Assembly (NCBI GenBank): GCA_049890295.1
Contig: JBMHBP010000002.1
Coordinates: 124,001 to 188,000 of the forward strand
DNA length: 64,000 nucleotides
DNA from: GCA-2862585 sp049890295
Lineage (GTDB): Bacteria > Bacteroidota > Bacteroidia > Flavobacteriales > UBA7312
Reading direction: 5' to 3'
The notes beneath the pieces were generated by a model. That model searched no databases and was not told the DNA's origin. It saw only the letters and a list, made by a program, of their open reading frames with translations. The position numbers and the translations under genes were made by a program. Positions 17,861-26,164 of this stretch are shown piece by piece (within the stretch, counting starts at the first letter, position 1; every line of letters begins with the position of its first letter).

Positions 17861-18625
17861 ATGGATGTAAATAAGAATTCTTACACTTTTGGTTTTGCAG
17901 CATTAATGGTAGTTTTGGTAGCTTCACTATTATCAGTAGCAGCTATCAGTCTAAAACCAATGCAAGACGAAAATATAGAAGCTGAAAAGAAGCAAAATAT
18001 ACTTTCCACTCTTGGAATAGAGGTCAGTCGTGAAAAAGCTGCTGAAGTTTACAAAGAGAAAATCACCGATGCTTATGTTATAAATAGCTCAGGAGAGCGT
18101 GTTGAGGGAGACGCCTTTACGGTAGATTTAGGAAAAGAATTAAAAAAGACTACTAATAGTCAAGTGTTTCCAATTTTTGAAAGTGATGAAAACGGTTCTA
18201 AATCCTATATCATACCATTGAGAGGGAAAGGGCTTTGGGGGCCAATTTGGGGTTATTTAGCACTTCAAGAAGATATGAGTACAGTTTCTGGAGCTGTCTT
18301 TGACCATAAGTCAGAAACTCCTGGCCTTGGTGCTGAGATTTCTTTGTCGTGGTTCCAAGAGCCCTTCATTGGTAAGCAATTGTTTGATGGTACTGAGTTC
18401 ATGTCTATAAAAGTAGTAAAGGGTGGCGCAGATGAAGGTGATATGCATGGCGTTGATGGCATTTCGGGTGGTACCATTACTGCCGATGGTGTGAGTGATA
18501 TGCTAGAAGAAAGACTGAGTAATTACCTTCCGTTTTTCACAGAGAAAATGAACACAATGATAGATTTAGAACCTGATAGTATTCTACTTGATACATCAAT
18601 GGTTTATACCTTAAATTCTTTATAA
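17861..18625 (+). CDS. nqrC: Na+-translocating NADH:quinone reductase subunit C
   Basis: 254 residues from the ATG at 17861; a GTG 18 nt upstream opens the frame but overlaps nqrB. One N-terminal membrane helix (FAALMVVLVASLLSVAAI), then a periplasmic FMN-binding domain. The flavinylation motif reads DGISGGTITADG, with S-G-G-T in place of the more usual S-G-A-T; the acceptor threonine is present. Spacing to nqrB (4 nt) and nqrD (1 nt) points to one mRNA. Confidence 0.95.
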   Translation: MDVNKNSYTFGFAALMVVLVASLLSVAAISLKPMQDENIEAEKKQNILSTLGIEVSREKAAEVYKEKITDAYVINSSGERVEGDAFTVDLGKELKKTTNSQVFPIFESDENGSKSYIIPLRGKGLWGPIWGYLALQEDMSTVSGAVFDHKSETPGLGAEISLSWFQEPFIGKQLFDGTEFMSIKVVKGGADEGDMHGVDGISGGTITADGVSDMLEERLSNYLPFFTEKMNTMIDLEPDSILLDTSMVYTLNSL

Positions 18626-18626
18626 A

Positions 18627-19274
18627 ATGAGTAAAAAGAAAGAATCGTTATTTTCTTCTAAGAATAGAAAATTAATTACCGACCCACTAAATGACAATAA
18701 CCCCGTAACTACACAAGTTTTAGGGATTTGCTCAGCCTTAGCAATTACGGTTCAGCTAAAGCCAGCTGTAGTAATGGCTATTTCAGTATTAGTGGTAATG
18801 TCAGTAGCTAATGTAGTGGTTTCCTTAATGCGAAACTTTATTCCATCAAGGATAAGAATCATTGTACAATTAGTAGTTATTGCTGCTTTAGTAATTTTAG
18901 TTGACCAAGTATTAAAAGCCTTTGTTTACGATGTGAGTAAGGAGCTATCGGTATTTGTAGGGCTAATTATTACTAACTGTATTATTATGGGGCGTTTGGA
19001 GGCATTTGCTCTAGGAAATAAACCTTGGAAGTCCTTTTTGGATGGACTTGGTAATGCTTTTGGATACGGTTGGATACTCATAGTAGTTGCTTTCTTCAGA
19101 GAGTTATTAGGAGCTGGTACTTTATATGGATACCCAATTATGGAAAAGCTTGGCTTGTATGAACTAGGCTATGAAAATAATGGTATGATGATATTACCTC
19201 CAATGGCCTTAGTTACGGTAGGAGTAATCATTTGGATACAACGTTATAAAAACAGAGATTTAATAGAATCCTAA
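18627..19274 (+). CDS. nqrD: Na+-translocating NADH:quinone reductase subunit D
   Basis: 215 residues, six membrane helices. DPLNDNNPVTTQVLGICSALAIT at the N-terminus and FVGLIITNCIIMGRLEAFALGNKPW are signature blocks of the NqrD/RnfE family; the cysteine in ITNCIIMGR is one of the ligands of the intramembrane Fe-S site shared with NqrE. Functions only in the Nqr complex. Confidence 0.95.
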   Translation: MSKKKESLFSSKNRKLITDPLNDNNPVTTQVLGICSALAITVQLKPAVVMAISVLVVMSVANVVVSLMRNFIPSRIRIIVQLVVIAALVILVDQVLKAFVYDVSKELSVFVGLIITNCIIMGRLEAFALGNKPWKSFLDGLGNAFGYGWILIVVAFFRELLGAGTLYGYPIMEKLGLYELGYENNGMMILPPMALVTVGVIIWIQRYKNRDLIES

Positions 19275-19285
19275 ACGAATAGAAT

Positions 19286-19903
19286 ATGCAAGAATTAGTA
19301 AATATTTTCGTTAAGTCAATTTTCATTGACAATATGATATTCGCCTACTTTTTAGGGATGTGTTCCTATTTGGCGGTATCAAAAACGGTCAAGACTTCCG
19401 TTGGTATGGGGTTTGCCGTAATATTTGTATTGGCTTTTACCATACCTATTAACTTTTTATTAGAAAATTACGTTTTAAAAGAGGGTGCCTTGACTTGGCT
19501 AAGTGATAACTTTGCCAACGTCGATTTAAGTTTTTTAAGCTTTATCATGTTCATTGCAGTAATTGCTTCTATGGTACAGTTGGTGGAAATGATCGTTGAA
19601 AAGTTTTCGCCGGCTCTCTATGGCTCTTTGGGTATTTTTCTGCCACTAATCGCGGTCAACTGTGCCATATTAGGTGGTTCATTATTTATGCAAGAAAGAG
19701 CTTATACCACTATTGTCGAAGCAACAGTATTTGGATTAGGTTCTGGTATAGGGTGGTTGTTAGCCATTGTTGCCATTGCTGCTATTAGAGAGAAAATCAG
19801 ATATTCTCATGTACCAGGACCACTAAGAGGATTAGGAATAACATTTATTATTACTGGTCTTATGGGTATAGCTTTTATGAGCTTTATGGGAATTAAATTA
19901 TAA
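19286..19903 (+). CDS. nqrE: Na+-translocating NADH:quinone reductase subunit E
   Basis: 205 residues, six membrane helices, inverted-topology relative of NqrD. LFVNS-type N-terminus (NIFVKSIFIDNMIFAYFLGMC) and the FLPLIAVNCAILGGSLFMQER block are diagnostic; cysteines in GMC and VNC supply the other ligands of the Fe-S site between D and E. Lies 11 nt after nqrD. Confidence 0.95.
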   Translation: MQELVNIFVKSIFIDNMIFAYFLGMCSYLAVSKTVKTSVGMGFAVIFVLAFTIPINFLLENYVLKEGALTWLSDNFANVDLSFLSFIMFIAVIASMVQLVEMIVEKFSPALYGSLGIFLPLIAVNCAILGGSLFMQERAYTTIVEATVFGLGSGIGWLLAIVAIAAIREKIRYSHVPGPLRGLGITFIITGLMGIAFMSFMGIKL

Positions 19904-19918
19904 TTTGTACAAATAGAA

Positions 19919-21226
19919 ATGATAGTATTAAGCACAACAACAATAATTTCAAGTATTGCTATTTTCTTGTTTATGATTTTGGCATTGGTTAGTATTCTAT
20001 TATTTGCCAAGGCTAAATTAATGCCAGCAGGAAAAGTGAAAATTTCCATCAATGGTGAAAAAGAAATAGAAGTTGACGGTGGATCCACCCTATTGACAAC
20101 ACTTAGCAATGAAGGTATCTTTTTGCCATCTGCTTGTGGTGGCGGTGGAACCTGTATTCAGTGTACTTGTCAGGTACATGAAGGAGGCGGAAGTATTCTT
20201 CCCACTGAGGAACCACACTTTTCAAAAAAAGAAATTTCAGATAATTACCGATTAGGCTGTCAGGTAAAGGTAAAGGAAGACATGCAGATTTCTATTCCTG
20301 AAGAAGTTTTTGGTGTCAAAAAATGGGAAGCTACCGTTGTATCCAACTATAATGTAGCCTCTTTCATTAAAGAATTTATTGTTGAAATTCCTGAAGATAT
20401 GCCTTACGAAGCGGGTGGATATATTCAGATAGAAATTCCAGATTGCGAAATAAATTACTCTGATATTGATATTACTGCTCACCCAAAAGAACACCCTGGT
20501 GAGGATGAGAAATTTAAACTCGAGTGGGATAATTTTGGTCTGTGGCCACTAAAGATGAAGAACGATGAAGAAGTTGTTAGAGCTTATTCCATGGCTTCAT
20601 ATCCAGCTGAAGGAAGAAAGATTATGCTAAATGTTCGTGTTGCTACACCTCCGTGGGATAGAGCTAAAAATGCATGGGCTGATGTAAACCCTGGGGTTGC
20701 ATCTTCATACATATTTAGTCGTAAGCCAGGCGATAAGGTCACCATTTCAGGACCTTACGGAGAATTCTTCATCAATAATTCAGAAGCAGAAATGCTTTAC
20801 ATTGGTGGTGGTGCAGGTATGGCTCCAATGCGTTCGCATCTTTATGAGCTTTTCAAAACCTTAAAAACAGGTCGAAAAGTGAGTTATTGGTACGGCGGAC
20901 GTTCAAAGAGAGAATTATTCTATCTCGATCACTTTTACAGTTTAGAAAAAGAATTTCCAAACTTCAATTTTGAGTTAGTTTTATCAGAACCGTTAGAAGA
21001 AGATAACTGGAAAGAAAAGAAAGATTTAGATGACAAAGAAGGTGATGGTTTTGTAGGGTTTGTGCACCAGGCCGTTATTGACCAATACCTTACTAAGCAT
21101 GAAGCGCCAGAAGATATAGAATTGTATTTCTGTGGACCTCCATTGATGAATCAGGCTGTTCTAAAAATGGCTGACGATTGGGGTATTCCAGATGAAAATG
21201 TGCGATTTGACGACTTTGGTGGTTAA
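19919..21226 (+). CDS. nqrF: Na+-translocating NADH:quinone reductase subunit F
   Basis: 435 residues. One N-terminal membrane helix, a [2Fe-2S] ferredoxin domain with the pattern C-x5-C-x2-C (ACGGGGTCIQC) and the fourth ligand in YRLGCQV, then an FAD domain (RAYSMASYP) and an NADH domain (YIGGGAGMAPMRSHL, ending in DDFGG). It is the electron entry point of the pump, oxidising NADH on the cytoplasmic side. Last gene of the operon, followed by a strong terminator. Confidence 0.96.
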   Translation: MIVLSTTTIISSIAIFLFMILALVSILLFAKAKLMPAGKVKISINGEKEIEVDGGSTLLTTLSNEGIFLPSACGGGGTCIQCTCQVHEGGGSILPTEEPHFSKKEISDNYRLGCQVKVKEDMQISIPEEVFGVKKWEATVVSNYNVASFIKEFIVEIPEDMPYEAGGYIQIEIPDCEINYSDIDITAHPKEHPGEDEKFKLEWDNFGLWPLKMKNDEEVVRAYSMASYPAEGRKIMLNVRVATPPWDRAKNAWADVNPGVASSYIFSRKPGDKVTISGPYGEFFINNSEAEMLYIGGGAGMAPMRSHLYELFKTLKTGRKVSYWYGGRSKRELFYLDHFYSLEKEFPNFNFELVLSEPLEEDNWKEKKDLDDKEGDGFVGFVHQAVIDQYLTKHEAPEDIELYFCGPPLMNQAVLKMADDWGIPDENVRFDDFGG

Positions 21227-21244
21227 TCAACTATACGGTAAAAG

Positions 21245-21275
21245 AAAAGCCCGGTTCATCCGGGCTTTTTTTATT
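21245..21275. terminator. Bidirectional terminator after nqrF
   Basis: 10-bp stem AAAAGCCCGG / CCGGGCTTTT with a TTCAT loop and a T run. The T run contains the stop codon region of the convergent DUF1801 gene, so the hairpin probably serves both genes. Confidence 0.9.
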
Positions 21276-21726
21276 TTTTAAAATTACTTTCGTAAGTGAC
21301 TATCCAGTCCTGTGGACTAATCTTTTGACACAACTCTCTAATAAGGTCAAAAGGAATATCCTCCATATATTTTAAGCGAATACAGCTTTTACCCATGTCT
21401 AATTTACGTTGGCAATGCTTAGTATATTCTGTTTGCCACCACTTTAGTAAATTAGGATCAGCATAAATACCCATGTGGTAAAAACCAATAAAGTTTTTTT
21501 GAGACGCCAAGCTCATGAATGGTAAAGGTAGTTCAGGCGTAGTATGATAGCCAGATGGATAAATAGAGTGAGGTACTACCCAACTAGGCATTCCATAACC
21601 CAATACCTCTTTAAATCCAATGGGTAAATGAGTATTAATTATACCTCTGAGTTTATTCATCACTACTTGTCGTTCTTGGGGTACCTTTTCAAAGTACTCA
21701 TCGACTGTATTAGCTTCAATTTTCAT
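21271..21726 (-). CDS. DUF1801 domain protein
   Basis: 151 residues matching DUF1801 (YdhG/YdeI-like): TVDEYFEKVPQERQVVMNKLRGIINTHLP at the start and GYGMPSWVVP plus FIGFYHMG in the core. The family has an unknown, probably small-molecule or nucleic-acid binding, cytoplasmic function. It lies between the nqr operon and apbE but on the other strand, so there is no reason to link it to the pump. Its stop codon lies within the shared terminator. Confidence 0.8.
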   Translation of the reverse strand: MKIEANTVDEYFEKVPQERQVVMNKLRGIINTHLPIGFKEVLGYGMPSWVVPHSIYPSGYHTTPELPLPFMSLASQKNFIGFYHMGIYADPNLLKWWQTEYTKHCQRKLDMGKSCIRLKYMEDIPFDLIRELCQKISPQDWIVTYESNFKK

Positions 21727-21749
21727 ATTTAAAATGGGTTTAAATACTA

Positions 21750-21757
21750 CAAATGTA
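21750..21757 (-). promoter_or_regulatory. -7 box TACATTTG of the DUF1801 gene
   Basis: Exact TAnnTTTG on the minus strand, 23 nt before the ATG, and directly adjoining the oppositely directed box of apbE. Confidence 0.45.
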
Positions 21758-21765
21758 TAATTTTG
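21758..21765 (+). promoter_or_regulatory. -7 box TAATTTTG of apbE, predicted leaderless
   Basis: Exact consensus ending 4 nt before the ATG of apbE at 21770. No -33 TTG is visible. Abuts the minus-strand box without a spacer. Confidence 0.5.
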
Positions 21766-21769
21766 TAGA

Positions 21770-22771
21770 ATGAAATATATCTTCTATTTAACCTTTCTTT
21801 TACTTTTTGCTTGTAAGTCCAATCAAACAAGAGAGTCTCTTGTCACTAACTTTGGTCTTGCTCAAGGCACCTCATACAGCATAAAATATATATCATCAGA
21901 TGGTAATGATTATCAAAATCAACTTGATAGCTTATTTACTGTGGTCGACGCTTCTATGTCAACCTATTTAGAGACCTCACTAATTAGCCGCCTTAATGTT
22001 GGAGAATCATTCCTTAAAGTCGATAGTCATTTTATAAAAGTGTTTAAGGCTTCTCAAGAAATTGCTGAACAGACTTCTGGCCAATTTGATTGTACAGTAG
22101 CCCCTTTAGTCCATTCTTGGGGTTTTGGTACAGATAAGAATATAATCCCTCCAGATTCTTTACAAGTTTTGAATATACTGGAAAGTGTAGGCTATGAAAA
22201 AGTCGGTTTAATTGGTGATTCTTTAATTGATAAACCTCTAACTATGAGACTAGACTTTAATGCTATTGCACAAGGGTATAGTGTGGATTTAATGGCTGAA
22301 TTTTTAGAATCTAAGGGAATAACAGATTATCTGATAGAGATAGGAGGAGAAATACGTGCCAATGGACTAAACCAACGCGGTCAAGAATGGTTAATAGGTA
22401 TTGATAAACCCTCTAGCGAAATTGATAAGTCTGATCGCTTTCAGGTTAAACTACGACTGAATAATCAGTCTTTAGCTACTTCAGGAAATTACAGAAATTT
22501 TTATGAAAAAGATGGTCGCTTTTTTTCTCATACTATCAGTCCCAAGACGGGTTATCCTGTTCAACATAATTTACTAAGTGCAACTGTTGTTGCAGATAAT
22601 GCTATGACTGCTGATGCTTTTGCCACAGCCTTTATGGTTATGGGCGTTAAGCAAACACAACAGTTTATACAAAAACGAACTGATTTAGATGTTTTTTTAG
22701 TGTATACTGATGAAAATAATCAGTGGGTTAATTGGTTCTCTGATGGCTTAGAAGAACGTCTACTCAAGTAA
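21770..22771 (+). CDS. apbE: FAD:protein FMN transferase
   Basis: 333 residues. A lipobox (LLFAC, Cys about residue 15) predicts a lipoprotein facing the periplasm. ApbE motifs are present: GTSYSIKY, DFNAIAQGYSVDLM, GGEIRANG, HTISPKTGYP and MTADAFATAFMVMG with the Mg2+-binding residues. It uses FAD to attach FMN to threonines of NqrB and NqrC, so its place 0.5 kb after nqrF is functional. The ATG lies 4 nt after a -7 box. Confidence 0.93.
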   Translation: MKYIFYLTFLLLFACKSNQTRESLVTNFGLAQGTSYSIKYISSDGNDYQNQLDSLFTVVDASMSTYLETSLISRLNVGESFLKVDSHFIKVFKASQEIAEQTSGQFDCTVAPLVHSWGFGTDKNIIPPDSLQVLNILESVGYEKVGLIGDSLIDKPLTMRLDFNAIAQGYSVDLMAEFLESKGITDYLIEIGGEIRANGLNQRGQEWLIGIDKPSSEIDKSDRFQVKLRLNNQSLATSGNYRNFYEKDGRFFSHTISPKTGYPVQHNLLSATVVADNAMTADAFATAFMVMGVKQTQQFIQKRTDLDVFLVYTDENNQWVNWFSDGLEERLLK

Positions 22772-22785
22772 TATATTTTTTTAAA

Positions 22786-22995
22786 TTAGGCTTCTATTGG
22801 TTCTACTTCTTCTTTTTTGCATTGCTCATCAGGAGTAGCCCCACAGAAGCTACAATTTTCGCCATCTTTGTTTAAAAACGGACTATTACTAGCACAGGTA
22901 CCTGAGAATTCACCGTCTTTTTTGACTAATATCTTTATGGCAATACCTGCAAAGCCCAAACCTAATAATACAATTGATAAAATGACTACTTCCAT
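22786..22995 (-). CDS. Small NqrM-like membrane protein with four cysteines
   Basis: 69 residues: one N-terminal membrane helix (IVLLGLGFAGIAIKILV), then GTCASNSPFLNKDGENCSFCGATPDEQC with cysteines 34, 48, 51 and 59, then an acidic tail. This layout (helix followed by G-[ST]-C and a C-x2-C...C group) resembles NqrM, the small factor needed to mature the Fe site of Nqr in Vibrio, where it follows apbE. Here it lies tail-to-tail with apbE. The match is by architecture and location, not by a long alignment, so the call is tentative. Confidence 0.6.
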   Translation of the reverse strand: MEVVILSIVLLGLGFAGIAIKILVKKDGEFSGTCASNSPFLNKDGENCSFCGATPDEQCKKEEVEPIEA

Positions 22996-23014
22996 ACTAA
23001 ATTGTTGTTAAATA

Positions 23015-23022
23015 CAAAGGTA
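23015..23022 (-). promoter_or_regulatory. -7 box TACCTTTG of the NqrM-like gene
   Basis: Exact consensus 19 nt before the ATG, with a possible -33 TTG 23 nt further upstream. Confidence 0.45.
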
Positions 23023-23036
23023 TGAATTTGTTATAC

Positions 23037-23044
23037 TACTTTTG
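23037..23044 (+). promoter_or_regulatory. -7 box TACTTTTG of mazG
   Basis: Exact consensus 16 nt before the ATG; no clear -33 at the normal distance. Confidence 0.4.
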
Positions 23045-23060
23045 TCAAAAATTATAAAAT

Positions 23061-23825
23061 ATGGATGCTCGACTTCAGTCTTTTGAACGTTTATTAAAAA
23101 TAATGGATGACCTTAGGCAAAAATGCCCATGGGATAAGAAACAAACCATTGATAGTTTGCGCTACCTTACAATAGAAGAAGTTTATGAATTGTCTGATGC
23201 TATTGTGGACAAGGATATGCCAGAAATTAAAAAGGAGTTGGGTGATATAATGCTACACTTGGTCTTTTATTCAAAAATAGCATCTGAGACAAATGAATTT
23301 AATATAACCGATGTATTAAATTCCGTTTGCGATAAGTTAATACACCGACATCCTCATATTTACGGTGATGTAACGGTAAAAGATGAAGCCGAAGTCAAAG
23401 CCAACTGGGAAAAGCTTAAACTCAAAGAAGGTAAAACCTCAGTACTACAAGGCGTGCCCAAATCGCTGCCAGCTATGGTAAAAGCCATTCGTATACAAGA
23501 AAAAGCTCGAGGTGTAGGCTTTGATTGGGACAACCAAGAACAGGTTTGGGAAAAAGTCAATGAAGAATTAGAAGAATTGAAAGTTGAAGTAGAAGCCGAT
23601 AGGGCTGAAGCTATTACAGATGAATTCGGTGATGTTTTATTTTCATTAATTAATTACGCTCGATTCATTGGTGTTAACCCTGAAGATGCTCTAGAAAAAA
23701 CAAATAAAAAATTTATCCATCGTTTTCAGTATATGGAAAATGCTATAGCCAATGACGGTTTAAAATTAGTCGATATGAGTCTAGAGCAAATGGATAAATA
23801 TTGGGAAAAAGCTAAGACTATTTAG
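23061..23825 (+). CDS. mazG: Nucleoside triphosphate pyrophosphohydrolase
   Basis: 254 residues with two MazG folds. N-terminal: CPWDKKQTIDSLRYLTIEEVYEL and KKELGDIMLHLVFY, giving the E-x-x-E...E-x-x-D metal site. C-terminal: EELEELKVEVE and DEFGDVLFSLINYARF, also complete. It hydrolyses (d)NTPs to monophosphates and PPi, cleaning abnormal nucleotides and moderating ppGpp. The 3' end overlaps the convergent lptG gene by 8 nt. Confidence 0.93.
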   Translation: MDARLQSFERLLKIMDDLRQKCPWDKKQTIDSLRYLTIEEVYELSDAIVDKDMPEIKKELGDIMLHLVFYSKIASETNEFNITDVLNSVCDKLIHRHPHIYGDVTVKDEAEVKANWEKLKLKEGKTSVLQGVPKSLPAMVKAIRIQEKARGVGFDWDNQEQVWEKVNEELEELKVEVEADRAEAITDEFGDVLFSLINYARFIGVNPEDALEKTNKKFIHRFQYMENAIANDGLKLVDMSLEQMDKYWEKAKTI

Positions 23826-24894
23826 GGGCTTTTTGAAGAAGATATATCCCTAAGGCTGAGAACAAAATATTAGGTATCCAAACCGCAATTACTGGCGATA
23901 AATCGCCATTTGTTGCAAAAGTAGTAGATACTTGCATGAAAAGTATATAGGCAAAACTAATTAGTAAGCCTGCTCCCAAATGAAGACCTATACCACCCCT
24001 TACTTTTCGAGATGCCATTGCTACTGCCACAAGCGTAAGAACAATGGTAGCAAATGGAAAAGCTAGTCGTTTTTGTTTTTCTACAATATGAAAAACTAAA
24101 TGTTTAGAGCCTTTCATTCGCTCTTCATCAATAAATTGGTTGAGTTGAAAAAAGTTCATGGTTTCAACATTATTTTTTCGATAATTGAAATCGTCAGGGG
24201 ATAGGTTAATGCTTAATTGACGTTGTTCTCCCTCTTCGATTTGTTCGCTAAGTCGATTTATTTTTCGTGAAAAATAATCGTTTGCTATCCATTGCTTTTT
24301 TTCCTTATTCCATTCAATATAGTTAGCAAAAAACTTTTCACTAAGCTGACCATCTTCAAATTTCTCCAGGGAGAAACGGTAACCAATATTTCGTTTAGTA
24401 TTATAGGATTGGACGTATATAAACTGACCCGGACTAATCTGCATATGAATGTCCTTGTCTCTATTGTTGTATGGGTTTTTTATGTAAGTATTTTCAAAGT
24501 CTAGCCGTTCAATATTAGCCTTAGGAATGATAAAATTTCCTAGAACTAACGATAAAATAGCAATGGTAGTAGCTGATAAAATAAAAGGTCTAAGTAATCT
24601 ATTGAAGCTCATGCCACTACCTAACATAGCAATGATTTCTGTATTTCCAGCCAATTTAGAAGTAAAAAAAATAACAGCTACAAAAGTGAATAAGGGACTG
24701 AATAAATTACCGAAAAAGGGAATAAAATTGAGGTAGTATTTAAAAACGATTTCATTGATAGGAGCAGACTTTTCGATGAAGTCATCAATTTTCTCCGAGA
24801 TATCAAAAACTACTACAATTAATAAAATCAATGCAATTGAGAAAAAAAAGGTTCCCAAAAACTTTTTGATAATATATCGATCGAGTTTTGACAT
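23818..24894 (-). CDS. LptF/LptG-family lipopolysaccharide export permease
   Basis: 358 residues of the YjgP/YjgQ family: KLDRYIIKKFLGTFFFSIALIL at the N-terminus, six membrane helices split by a periplasmic beta-jellyroll (about residues 115-265), and a C-terminal helix group. It pairs with LptB and a second permease to move LPS from the inner membrane. No other lpt gene is nearby. Its ATG follows the tgt stop without a gap, so the two are one unit. LptF and LptG are hard to tell apart here. Confidence 0.85.
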   Translation of the reverse strand: MSKLDRYIIKKFLGTFFFSIALILLIVVVFDISEKIDDFIEKSAPINEIVFKYYLNFIPFFGNLFSPLFTFVAVIFFTSKLAGNTEIIAMLGSGMSFNRLLRPFILSATTIAILSLVLGNFIIPKANIERLDFENTYIKNPYNNRDKDIHMQISPGQFIYVQSYNTKRNIGYRFSLEKFEDGQLSEKFFANYIEWNKEKKQWIANDYFSRKINRLSEQIEEGEQRQLSINLSPDDFNYRKNNVETMNFFQLNQFIDEERMKGSKHLVFHIVEKQKRLAFPFATIVLTLVAVAMASRKVRGGIGLHLGAGLLISFAYILFMQVSTTFATNGDLSPVIAVWIPNILFSALGIYLLQKAPK

Positions 24895-26025
24895 TTATAG
24901 GCGGATATCCAGTTTTTTGACCATATTATTTTTCCAATTGGTAAAGGTGCCTTGACTCAGTTGCTCACGAGCTTGTTCCATTAACCAAATGTAAAAGCGA
25001 ATATTGTGTAAAGTAGCTATTTGTTTACCCAAAAGTTCATTAACAGAAAATAAATGCCGCAGGTAAGCCTTGGAATAAGTTGAATCGACATAAGAGGTGC
25101 CATTTGGGTCAATAGGTCTAAAATCGTCTGCCCACTTTTTGTTTTTGATATTTATGGTGCCTTCACTTGTAAATAACATACCATTTCTAGCGTTTCTGGT
25201 AGGCATTACACAGTCGAACATATCTACTCCTAAAGCGATATTTTCTAATAAATTGGTTGGTGTGCCTACTCCCATCAAATAACGAGGTTTATCCTTAGGT
25301 AAAACAGCACAGACCGTATCGGTCATTTCATACATCAAGTCATGCGGTTCACCAACAGACAAGCCGCCTATGGCATTTCCCTCTCGGTCAAAAGAAGCAA
25401 TTTTTTCGGCCGATTGCTTTCTTAAATCGGTGTAAACGCTACCCTGAACAATAGGGAAAAAAGTTTGTTCAAAACCGTATTTGGGTTCTGTTGTATCAAA
25501 GCGTTGGCAACAGCGTTTTAGCCAACGGTGAGTCATGTGCATGGACTTCTTGGCATAGTCGTAATCGCAAGGGTAGGGTGTACATTCATCAAATGCCATA
25601 ATGATATCCGCCCCAATGGTGCGTTGAATATCCATTACATTTTCGGGTGTAAAAAGATGATATGAACCATCGATGTGAGATTGAAATTTAACACCTTCTT
25701 CCTTTATTTTTCGTTTTCCAGAAAGTGAATATACCTGATAGCCACCGCTATCGGTAAGAATTGGTTTTTGCCAATTCATAAATTGATGTAAACCTCCTGC
25801 TTTTTCTAATACGTCTAGACCTGGTCGTAAGTATAAATGATAGGTGTTTGCTAAAATAATATGGGCTTGGGTATCTTGTTCAATTTCATGTTGATGAACT
25901 CCTTTTACGGTTGCAGCAGTTCCGACGGGCATAAAAATAGGAGTAGAAATTTTACCACGTGCGGTGGTAATTTCTCCTAATCGGGCATGAGAGTGTGGGT
26001 CAGTCGATATCAGTTTAAATTCCAT
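24895..26025 (-). CDS. tgt: tRNA-guanine transglycosylase
   Basis: 376 residues. Queuosine-pathway enzyme replacing G34 of GUN-anticodon tRNAs. Catalytic blocks are intact: LTDSGGYQVYSL (general Asp), GGLSVGE and DCVMPTRNARNG with the nucleophile Asp. The zinc-site loop is altered: where Zymomonas and E. coli have C-x-C-x2-C, this protein reads DPNGTSYVDSTYSKAYLRHLF with no cysteine, although the later histidine (TLHNIRFY) remains. Other flavobacterial Tgts appear similar from memory. It is followed directly by lptG. Confidence 0.94.
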   Translation of the reverse strand: MEFKLISTDPHSHARLGEITTARGKISTPIFMPVGTAATVKGVHQHEIEQDTQAHIILANTYHLYLRPGLDVLEKAGGLHQFMNWQKPILTDSGGYQVYSLSGKRKIKEEGVKFQSHIDGSYHLFTPENVMDIQRTIGADIIMAFDECTPYPCDYDYAKKSMHMTHRWLKRCCQRFDTTEPKYGFEQTFFPIVQGSVYTDLRKQSAEKIASFDREGNAIGGLSVGEPHDLMYEMTDTVCAVLPKDKPRYLMGVGTPTNLLENIALGVDMFDCVMPTRNARNGMLFTSEGTINIKNKKWADDFRPIDPNGTSYVDSTYSKAYLRHLFSVNELLGKQIATLHNIRFYIWLMEQAREQLSQGTFTNWKNNMVKKLDIRL

Positions 26026-26038
26026 TCCAAAATTTTAT

Positions 26039-26046
26039 CAAAGATA
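26039..26046 (-). promoter_or_regulatory. -7 box TATCTTTG of tgt-lptG
   Basis: Exact consensus 13 nt before the tgt ATG. No clear -33 TTG. Confidence 0.45.
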
Positions 26047-26152
26047 GTCAAGTATAGAACACTATAAAGTCTATATTCTTTCAGCTTCAAATTTAATTTT
26101 TTTAGTGTATTATACTGTCAGAAAATTCCAATTCGACTAAGTACAATTGTTG

Positions 26153-26160
26153 TATCATTG
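26153..26160 (+). promoter_or_regulatory. -7-like box TATCATTG of the glycosyltransferase operon, predicted leaderless
   Basis: One mismatch to TAnnTTTG; ends 4 nt before the ATG at 26165, the same offset as in seven other genes of the window. Confidence 0.35.
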
Positions 26161-26164
26161 CAAA

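Noticed and set aside
21245..21275. Hairpin after nqrF considered as a repeat element
   Set aside because: The T tract and position after the operon make it an ordinary terminator; the other terminator stems differ in sequence, so it is not a dispersed repeat.
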